From: JBGYPP01 sp041838515
GTDB lineage: Bacteria; Bacillota; Clostridia; Lachnospirales; Lachnospiraceae
Assembly: GCA_041838515.1 (NCBI GenBank)
Contig: JBGYPP010000076.1
Coordinates: 1-29,446, forward strand
Direction of reading: 5' to 3'
Length of the DNA: 29,446 bases
Part shown: in pieces, positions 23,272 through 29,446 of the stretch
Layout of the letters: every line of letters begins with the position of its first letter
Numbering within the stretch: the first letter of the stretch is position 1
Program-made: the position numbers and the translations under genes
Notes under the pieces: generated by a model
Database searches by the model: none
Told to the model about the DNA's origin: nothing
What the model saw: the letters and a program-made list of their open reading frames with translations, nothing else

Positions 23272-24630
23272 ATGGATAGGAAAAAAATACCCGGGGTTTT
23301 CTGGGAAAAGCTGCAAAATTTCTTGTTTGGCCGTCTGTATATGGAGCTGCTTTTGGCTGTGCTCTTTTCTCTGGGCATGGCCTTTGGTATATTTTGGATC
23401 TGCCAAAAAGGCCTGTATGCCGGTTCGGATTATATACTGGACAACACCCAATATGAGAGCGAGAATAATAGGGAAAAATACGCAGAATTGCAGGAATTTG
23501 TCCAGGATAAGGGCCTGGCCTCCACGGATTATACGGCCTTGTCCAGATGGTGCAAGCGGAGACAGCCCCTATCCTTTGGCATATTGGAGGAGGGGAGGGT
23601 GGTCTATGATTCGGACTGGGGAGAGATAGAAGCTGGGCAGGAGCTGTGGGATTATGCCGGCTGGTATATGTTGTATACGCTGGAGTTTGCCGACGGGGCG
23701 AAGCAGGTGTACTTTGAAGCCTATCCCGCCTACAAGCTCTATGCCTTGGCCAATTATTTTTCTTTGGGTTTGGGAGGGCTGTTTTTTGTTCTGTTTTTTA
23801 CCAAGCTGATACAGAGAAAGATAGGGTATATTTATCAAATTCAGAGGGGCATACGCTGCCTGGAGCAGGGGGATTTGCATTATGAAATACCCTGCAAGGG
23901 CAGGGATGAGATAGGGCATTTGGCTACTGCTCTCAACGATATGCGGCGGGCTTTGCACAGCCAGATTACAGAGAAGCAGAGGGCTTTTGCTGCAAATCGG
24001 GATTTGATCACGGCCCTGTCCCATGACCTTCGCACGCCTCTGACCACCCAGATGGCTTATTTGGAGATGTTGGGCAAGGGGCGTTTTAGAGATGGACAGG
24101 AGAGGGATAAGTACCTGGAAAAGGCCATATCCACCTGCGGGCAGATCAAGGATATGTCTGATAGATTGTTTGAATATTTTATGGTTTTTGACAAGGAAAA
24201 TCTGCCCATTTCCCATTTGGAAACCGTGGATGCCCTGGCCCTGTTTGGCCAGTTCGTGGAGGAATATGTCTGGATTTTGGAGGAGGAATCCTTTTCGTTT
24301 TCCATACAAATGCCGGAGGAGGGGCATTATCCCATATCCGTTTCCACGGCGTATATGAGCCGCATTTTTGACAATATTTTTTCCAATATCCGCAAATATG
24401 GCGACAACTCCCAGGAGGTTCGGCTGCGGGTGCAGGTTCTGGCGGGCAAGGTTTTATTCCACATCAGCAATGGCATTCTGGAGCAGCCCAGCCGGGGAGA
24501 TAGCGCAAAAATCGGCCTAAAAAATGTGGAAAAAATGATGGATTTGCAGGGAGGCAGATTCCGGGCGGAGAGGCAGGGGGAGAGGTTTTGCCTGTACCTG
24601 GCTTTTCCCCTGGCGGGAAATGGGGCTTGA
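23272..24630 (+). CDS. Sensor histidine kinase
   Basis: A 452-residue membrane kinase and presumed partner of the preceding regulator. TM1 is near 22-45, an extracellular sensor of about 110 residues with no domain I can name follows, then TM2 near 157-180 and a HAMP linker. The dimerisation segment LITALSHDLRTPLTTQMAYLEML carries His251. The ATP-binding domain has the N-box RIFDNIFSNIRKYGD, while its glycine-rich part is reduced (GDSAKIGLKNVEKMMDLQGG, no clear DxGxG), as in several VanS-like Firmicute kinases. ATG 23272 is four bases past the regulator stop with only a weak AGGCGG site, suggesting coupled translation. The stop codon lies within the next promoter's -35 box. Confidence 0.93.
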   Translation: MDRKKIPGVFWEKLQNFLFGRLYMELLLAVLFSLGMAFGIFWICQKGLYAGSDYILDNTQYESENNREKYAELQEFVQDKGLASTDYTALSRWCKRRQPLSFGILEEGRVVYDSDWGEIEAGQELWDYAGWYMLYTLEFADGAKQVYFEAYPAYKLYALANYFSLGLGGLFFVLFFTKLIQRKIGYIYQIQRGIRCLEQGDLHYEIPCKGRDEIGHLATALNDMRRALHSQITEKQRAFAANRDLITALSHDLRTPLTTQMAYLEMLGKGRFRDGQERDKYLEKAISTCGQIKDMSDRLFEYFMVFDKENLPISHLETVDALALFGQFVEEYVWILEEESFSFSIQMPEEGHYPISVSTAYMSRIFDNIFSNIRKYGDNSQEVRLRVQVLAGKVLFHISNGILEQPSRGDSAKIGLKNVEKMMDLQGGRFRAERQGERFCLYLAFPLAGNGA

Positions 24631-24655
24631 CAGTCTTTGGACAAGGGCGTATGAT
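24627..24655 (+). promoter_or_regulatory. Sigma-A promoter of the riboswitch/ATPase transcript
   Basis: TTGACA (24627-24632) and TATGAT (24650-24655) are 17 bases apart. The -35 box contains the TGA stop of the kinase gene, so the ATPase unit starts with no spacer after the previous one. Confidence 0.8.
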
Positions 24656-24691
24656 ATAGAAGATATCCTTTGGCAGGACGGATAGGAAATA

Positions 24692-24800
24692 GCAAGAGGG
24701 AGTAATTCCACATGGCAATAGTGGTTTTGGAAAATGCCGTGCGGGGTAAGTCAACATCGTGGCCCTGGGGCCTGGCTTATCCATAAAGAATGAGACTCAT
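24692..24800 (+). promoter_or_regulatory. yybP-ykoY (manganese) riboswitch aptamer
   Basis: The RNA shows the conserved yybP-ykoY blocks: GAGGGAGTAA (24696-24705); a P2-like stem CATGGCA/TGCCGTG; AGTCAACATCGTGGCC with a GGCC/GGCC stem and CCTGGCTTATCC; and the 3' loop AATGAGACTC (24789-24798), which closes P1 by GAG/CTC. This class senses Mn2+ through L1/L3 contacts and often controls P-type ATPases, MntP or TerC-like exporters. Its P1 3' strand overlaps the terminator arm starting at 24796, so Mn2+ binding should prevent termination and turn on the ATPase. Recognised by eye from the consensus; no covariance search was run. Confidence 0.88.
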
Positions 24801-24837
24801 ATACTGTGGCCTCTGGCCGTGGTATGTGGGTTTTTTT
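24796..24837 (+). terminator. Riboswitch-controlled terminator
   Basis: A 16-bp stem (24796-24811 with 24815-24830, several G-U pairs) with loop TCT is followed by seven T's. The 5' arm begins with the CTC that also closes aptamer P1, so the two structures exclude each other. Confidence 0.88.
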
Positions 24838-24898
24838 GTTGGATGGCCGGAATCCGCTGCCGGGATATGTCGCATGGAAAAAATAAAGGAGGAGTGCA

Positions 24899-27544
24899 GT
24901 GAACAGTCAAAAAGCGTACACCAAGGAATGGGATCAGGTGTTGGGTGAGATGCAGTCTGGCCCGGAGGGCCTGAGCCAAGAAGAGGCACAGGCCAGGATG
25001 GAGCGCTGCGGCAAGAACAAATTGCAGGAGGCGGAGAAGATCACCCTCTTTGCCCGGTTTGTGGCCCAGCTCAAGGATCCGATGATACTGATACTTGTAG
25101 CCGCCGCCGTGGTCAGCGGCATCACCTCCCTTTATGAGGGGGAATCCCTGACGGATGTGATTATCATACTGGCCGTGGTGCTGATCAATTCCATATTGGG
25201 CGTGGTACAGGAGAGCAAGGCGGAGGCGGCCATAGCCGCATTGCAAGAGATAGCCGCCGCCACTTCCAAGGTGCTGCGGGACGGTCAGATCCGCACCATA
25301 CACAGCGAGGATCTGGTGCCGGGAGATGTGGTGGTGCTGGAGGCCGGAGATGCCGTTCCGGCGGATGGCCGTCTGATTGAATGTGCCAGTTTGAAAATAG
25401 AAGAGGCGGCGCTGACCGGTGAATCTGTGCCGGTGGACAAGAAGCTGGATGCGCTGGGAGGCGATGGGGAAGTGCCTTTGGGCGACCGCAAGAATATGGT
25501 GTTTATGGGATCCACTGTGGTGTATGGCCGGGGCAAGGCTGTAATCACCCAGACGGGAATGGACACCCAGATGGGCAAGATAGCCCATGCGCTGACCCAG
25601 GCCAAGGAAGAGGCCACGCCCCTGCAGAAGAAGCTGACCGGCCTGAGCAAGGTGTTGAGTATGCTGGTGCTGGGCATCTGCGCTCTGGTATTTGTCATAG
25701 ACGTGGCGCGCAGCTATCCTGATATCCATCCGGAGGGGCTGTTGGATACCTTTATGGTGGCTGTGAGTCTGGCTGTGGCGGCCATACCCGAGGGTCTGGC
25801 GGCGGTGGTCACCATAGTCCTCTCCATAGGTGTGACCAATATGTCCCGCCGCAATGCGGTTATCCGCAAGCTGACTGCTGTGGAAACACTGGGTTGCGCC
25901 GGCATTATCTGCTCGGACAAGACCGGTACGCTGACCCAGAATAAGATGACGGTGGTGCAGCACTGGGCGCAGGACCAGGCGCTGCTGGCCAAGGCCATGT
26001 CCCTTTGCTCGGATGCAGAGCCGGATGAGAAGGGCAATGCCCAGGGTGAGCCCACGGAGGCCGCCTTGGTCAATTATGCCAGCTCTCTGGGCCTGACTAA
26101 GGGGCAGCTCAAACAGCAGGAACCCCGTGTGGCAGAGGCTCCCTTTGACTCAGTCCGCAAGCGCATGAGCACACTGCACAAATTGGAGGACGGATCCATA
26201 GTCCAATACACCAAGGGCGCGCCGGATGAGATTCTGGCCCATTGTGACAGGATATTGACGGCGGAGGGCGTAGTGCCCCTGAGTCAGGCGCTGCGGGATG
26301 AGGTCATGTCCCGCAACAAGGAGATGGCGGATAAGGCGCTGCGGGTGCTGGGCGCCGCCAGCCGCCAGTGGGATACTCTGCCCCAGGATTGCTCCCCAGA
26401 GTATTTGGAGGACCATATGGTATTCCTGGGCCTGACCGGCATGATAGACCCGGTGCGTCCGGAGGTGGAGGCGGCCATACAGGAATGTCGCCGCGCCGGC
26501 ATACGTCCGGTGATGATCACCGGCGACCACAGGGATACGGCGGTGGCCATAGCCACCCAGTTGGGCATCATCGCCGATGCATCCGGGGCCATCACCGGCC
26601 TGGAGTTGGATGCCATCAGCGAGGAGGATTTTGCCGAGAAGGTGAGCCATTTCGGCGTGTATGCGCGGGTGCAGCCGGAGCATAAGGTGCGCATAGTAAA
26701 GGCCTGGAAAGCCAGGGGCGCAGTCACGGCCATGACAGGCGATGGCGTAAACGACTCTCCCTCCATCAAAAATGCGGACATAGGCATAGGCATGGGCATA
26801 ACCGGCACGGATGTGACCAAGAATGTGGCGGATATGGTTTTGGCCGATGACAATTTTGCCACCATCGTGTCTGCCGTGGGTGAGGGCCGCCGGATTTATG
26901 ATAATATACGCAAATCCATACAGTTTTTGCTGGCGTCCAACCTCTCCGAGGTGCTGGCCATATTCTTCGCCACGCTGGTGGGCTTTGTCATCCTAAAGCC
27001 CGTGCATTTGCTCTGGATCAATCTGATTACCGATACCTTCCCGGCGCTGGCCCTGGGCATGGAGGAGGCGGAGCCGGATATCATGCGGCGGCCTCCCAGA
27101 GATCCCAAGGAGGGGATTTTTGCCGGCGGCGTAGGAGCCAATATACTCATACACGGCACGCTGGTGACGGTGATGACTGTGGCGGCTTATCTGATAGGCC
27201 ACTACATAGAGTCCGGCCGCTGGGAGTTTGTCAACAGCGCAGACGGCATGACCATGGCATTTTTGACCCTGTCCATGACGGAAATCTTCCACTCTTTCAA
27301 TATGCGTTCCCTGGACAAGTCCATCTTTGTCCTGAAGAAGCAGAATGTATTCCTGCTGGGCGCCATGCTGCTGTCCTTTGTCCTGACCACGGCGGTGATT
27401 TATGTGCCTTTCCTGGCGGAGGCCTTTGGATTCGAGACCATATCCCTGGGCGAGTACGGCATATCCATACTCTTGGCCGTATGCATTATTCCCATAGTGG
27501 AGGTGCAAAAGTTCCTGATGCGTTCGATGGCGAAAAAATCCTGA
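24899..27544 (+). CDS. P2-type cation-transporting ATPase, Ca2+/Mn2+ exporter type
   Basis: An 881-residue membrane pump of the SERCA/PMCA-like P2 group. The actuator has LTGES (about residue 173), the phosphorylation site SDKTGTLTQ has Asp340, and the hinge is MTGDGVNDSPSIKNADIGI. Ion-site residues resemble SERCA: IPEGL in TM4, SNLSEV in TM5 (Asn and Glu), and NLITD in TM6. The N-terminal WDQVLGEMQSGPEGLS segment is typical of bacterial LMCA1-like pumps. GTG 24899 follows AAAGGAGGAG and is the only well-placed start. Known P2A pumps move Ca2+ or Mn2+; the manganese riboswitch just upstream argues for Mn2+ efflux here, which remains inference. The next gene has its own promoter. Confidence 0.93.
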   Translation: MNSQKAYTKEWDQVLGEMQSGPEGLSQEEAQARMERCGKNKLQEAEKITLFARFVAQLKDPMILILVAAAVVSGITSLYEGESLTDVIIILAVVLINSILGVVQESKAEAAIAALQEIAAATSKVLRDGQIRTIHSEDLVPGDVVVLEAGDAVPADGRLIECASLKIEEAALTGESVPVDKKLDALGGDGEVPLGDRKNMVFMGSTVVYGRGKAVITQTGMDTQMGKIAHALTQAKEEATPLQKKLTGLSKVLSMLVLGICALVFVIDVARSYPDIHPEGLLDTFMVAVSLAVAAIPEGLAAVVTIVLSIGVTNMSRRNAVIRKLTAVETLGCAGIICSDKTGTLTQNKMTVVQHWAQDQALLAKAMSLCSDAEPDEKGNAQGEPTEAALVNYASSLGLTKGQLKQQEPRVAEAPFDSVRKRMSTLHKLEDGSIVQYTKGAPDEILAHCDRILTAEGVVPLSQALRDEVMSRNKEMADKALRVLGAASRQWDTLPQDCSPEYLEDHMVFLGLTGMIDPVRPEVEAAIQECRRAGIRPVMITGDHRDTAVAIATQLGIIADASGAITGLELDAISEEDFAEKVSHFGVYARVQPEHKVRIVKAWKARGAVTAMTGDGVNDSPSIKNADIGIGMGITGTDVTKNVADMVLADDNFATIVSAVGEGRRIYDNIRKSIQFLLASNLSEVLAIFFATLVGFVILKPVHLLWINLITDTFPALALGMEEAEPDIMRRPPRDPKEGIFAGGVGANILIHGTLVTVMTVAAYLIGHYIESGRWEFVNSADGMTMAFLTLSMTEIFHSFNMRSLDKSIFVLKKQNVFLLGAMLLSFVLTTAVIYVPFLAEAFGFETISLGEYGISILLAVCIIPIVEVQKFLMRSMAKKS

Positions 27545-27551
27545 GGTTTCA

Positions 27552-27580
27552 TTGCCTGCGGGCGGCCAAAGTCGTATAAT
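27552..27580 (+). promoter_or_regulatory. Promoter of the gatY-like gene
   Basis: TTGCCT (27552-27557) and a perfect TATAAT (27575-27580) are separated by 17 bases, about 70 bases before gatY. It lies just after the ATPase stop, so gatY can be transcribed alone. Confidence 0.7.
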
Positions 27581-27654
27581 AAGGCTTAGAGCGATGGGCG
27601 TTTCTGGGGAGGAACCCTTGCTTTGCGGGGGGTCCGGCGGAAAGGAGGTGGCGT

Positions 27655-28503
27655 ATGCCATTGGTAACTACCAAGGAGTTGTTTGTGGATGCGGCCAAGA
27701 GGGGTTATGGCATAGGCGCGTTCAATGTGGAGAATATGGAGATGGTGCAGGCCGTGGTGGCTGCCGCTGAGGAGCTGCGTTCTCCGGTGATATTGCAGAC
27801 CACATCCACCACATTGAAATACGCTGGCTGCGATTATTTCTTTGCCCTGGCCAATGCGGCCGCCAAAAATGCCACTGTGCCTGTGGTCATACATCTGGAC
27901 CATGGCAGCGGTTTTGATATAGCGGTCAAGGCCTTTCGCGCCGGATATACTTCCGTTATGATAGACGGCTCCCACAGCCCTTTTGAGGAAAATATAGCCA
28001 TCACCAAGAGGGTGGCGGATATATGCCATGCCGGCGGCGTGCCTGTAGAGGCGGAGTTGGGCAAGGTAGGGGGTAAAGAGGACGAGGTGGATGGCGGCTC
28101 AGGCGGGTATACGGATCCGGACGAGGCTGTGGCTTTTGTGGAGGCCACAGGCGCAGACTCCCTGGCTGTGGCTATAGGAACGGCCCATGGCGTGTATAAG
28201 GGAGAACCCAAGGTGGATGTAGACCGCCTGGCGCAGATCCACGCCAAACTGTCCATACCCCTGGTGCTGCACGGCACCTCCGGAGTGCCGGATGCCGTGG
28301 TGCAGGAGTGCATACGGCGGGGTGTTTGCAAGGTGAATTATGCCACGGACCTTCGCATTTGCTTTAGCGATGGGGTAAAGGAAGTGCTGGCGGCCAAGCC
28401 GGACGTCATAGACCCCAAGGCCTACGGCGCGGTGGGCCGTGAAAAGGTCAAGGAATATGTCATGGGCCGCATGCGGGTTTGCGGCAGCGATGGCAAGGCC
28501 TGA
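27655..28503 (+). CDS. gatY: Class II tagatose-bisphosphate aldolase, catalytic subunit (GatY/KbaY-like)
   Basis: A 282-residue zinc aldolase that splits tagatose-1,6-bisphosphate to dihydroxyacetone phosphate and glyceraldehyde-3-phosphate. HLDHG holds Asp82 and zinc ligand His83; His178 in TAHGVYKG and His206 in LHGTSG are the other metal ligands. MIDGSHSPFEENI, EAELGKVGGKED, DSLAVAIGTAHG and KVNYATDLRI resemble KbaY/GatY more than FbaA, as does the ending VCGS. Length is normal for GatY (about 285). ATG 27655 follows AAAGGAGGTG. It is the likely partner of gatZ at 16916 but stands alone between the ATPase and rRNA. A fructose-bisphosphate aldolase role cannot be excluded. Confidence 0.9.
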   Translation: MPLVTTKELFVDAAKRGYGIGAFNVENMEMVQAVVAAAEELRSPVILQTTSTTLKYAGCDYFFALANAAAKNATVPVVIHLDHGSGFDIAVKAFRAGYTSVMIDGSHSPFEENIAITKRVADICHAGGVPVEAELGKVGGKEDEVDGGSGGYTDPDEAVAFVEATGADSLAVAIGTAHGVYKGEPKVDVDRLAQIHAKLSIPLVLHGTSGVPDAVVQECIRRGVCKVNYATDLRICFSDGVKEVLAAKPDVIDPKAYGAVGREKVKEYVMGRMRVCGSDGKA

Positions 28504-28566
28504 TCCGCCGGCTGCGCTTATCCGGCCGAAAGGGAAAGAGAGGCCGCGCATTTTGGTGTTTCTTCG

Positions 28567-28612
28567 CAAGAGTTCCTGCCGTCTGTGGGCGGCCGGGACT
28601 CTTGTTTTTTTT
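28567..28612 (+). terminator. Intrinsic terminator after gatY
   Basis: CAAGAGTTCC (28567-28576) pairs with GGGACTCTTG (28595-28604, one G-U), with an inner GCCG/CGGC pair, followed by eight T's. It separates gatY from the rRNA promoter. Confidence 0.9.
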
Positions 28613-28650
28613 GTCTGCGCCCGGACAAAGTTTTTTTTACAAAAATAGCT

Positions 28651-28851
28651 TTGACAGTTGACATGGGCAAAAGAGCTGTGGTAATATACATGAGTTCGAC
28701 AAAAACGAACAAATGCGCTTTGACAACTAAATAGCAATGCACATCTGAACGGATAAGGAAGACATACAGCACTACCCGGCAGCGCGCCGCGAGGCGGGCG
28801 GCCGGAAAAAAGACGGCCATGCCGCGAGGCAGGGCCGCATGCCATACGTTC
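28651..28851 (+). promoter_or_regulatory. rRNA operon promoter and 16S leader
   Basis: Two TTGACA boxes lie in tandem (28651-28656 and 28658-28663); the second is 18 bases upstream of TAATAT (28682-28687). A leader of about 160 bases follows. It contains a small GTTCG/CGAAC hairpin (near 28694-28709), the segment TTTGACAACTAAATAGCAAT at 28720-28739, which resembles 16S leaders of other Clostridia, and GC-rich hairpins such as GGCCG/CGGCC just before the 16S 5' end. Exact promoter start is uncertain. Confidence 0.7.

Positions 28852-29446
<595 letters not shown>

Noticed and set aside
24712..24786. A 24-codon ATG frame with a GGGAG site, possible leader peptide before the ATPase
   Set aside because: It coincides with conserved riboswitch sequence, which explains the bases better; nothing suggests translation.

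Overview
The window looks like a contig end from a GC-rich member of the Clostridia, most likely Lachnospiraceae-like. The 5' part of a 16S rRNA gene at the right edge has the short, shallow helix around E. coli position 450 that is typical of that group. The protein genes also fit: archaeal-type ProRS, a Trp T-box, maltodextrin-type ABC genes without their own ATPase, a MecA adaptor, and AguA/AguB/NspC polyamine enzymes. Although GC-rich, the genes prefer ATA for isoleucine. I saw no CRISPR array, insertion sequence, phage gene or tRNA.

Layout. Bases 1-2305: 3' end of proS, an MFS transporter and a thioredoxin, closed by a terminator. Bases 2407-4576: a transmembrane chemoreceptor. Bases 4705-5958 (minus): a DUF6056-like polytopic membrane protein, transcribed away from a Trp T-box and a stand-alone trpB2 (6041-7824). 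Bases 7998-14804: a glucan-utilisation locus. It has a LacI-type regulator (minus) divergent from a MalE-like lipoprotein, MalF/MalG-like permeases and, after a terminator, a lipoprotein alpha-amylase. Bases 14917-15411: ogt. Bases 15712-18223: nagA/agaA-like deacetylase and gatZ/kbaZ. Bases 18525-24630: a tight gene run nspC, aguA, aguB, mecA, response regulator, histidine kinase. Bases 24627-27544: a promoter overlapping the kinase stop codon, a yybP-ykoY (manganese) riboswitch with its terminator, and a P2-type cation ATPase. Bases 27655-28503: gatY/kbaY, the catalytic partner expected for gatZ. Bases 28567-29446: a terminator, rRNA promoter and leader, and a broken 16S.

How the parts fit. 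The secreted amylase and MalEFG would cut and import glucan oligosaccharides under LacI-family control. NagA-like plus GatZ and GatY fit amino-sugar breakdown to triose phosphates, with N-acetylgalactosamine a likely source, though the middle enzymes are not here. AguA and AguB convert agmatine to putrescine, and NspC makes the final decarboxylation of an alternative spermidine/norspermidine route. Two RNA switches, tRNA-Trp sensing and Mn2+ sensing, are the best-supported regulatory elements.

The last 113 bases are 16S sequence in the opposite orientation to the 16S 5' part. The contig end is therefore almost certainly a misassembly and should not be read as biology without read support.
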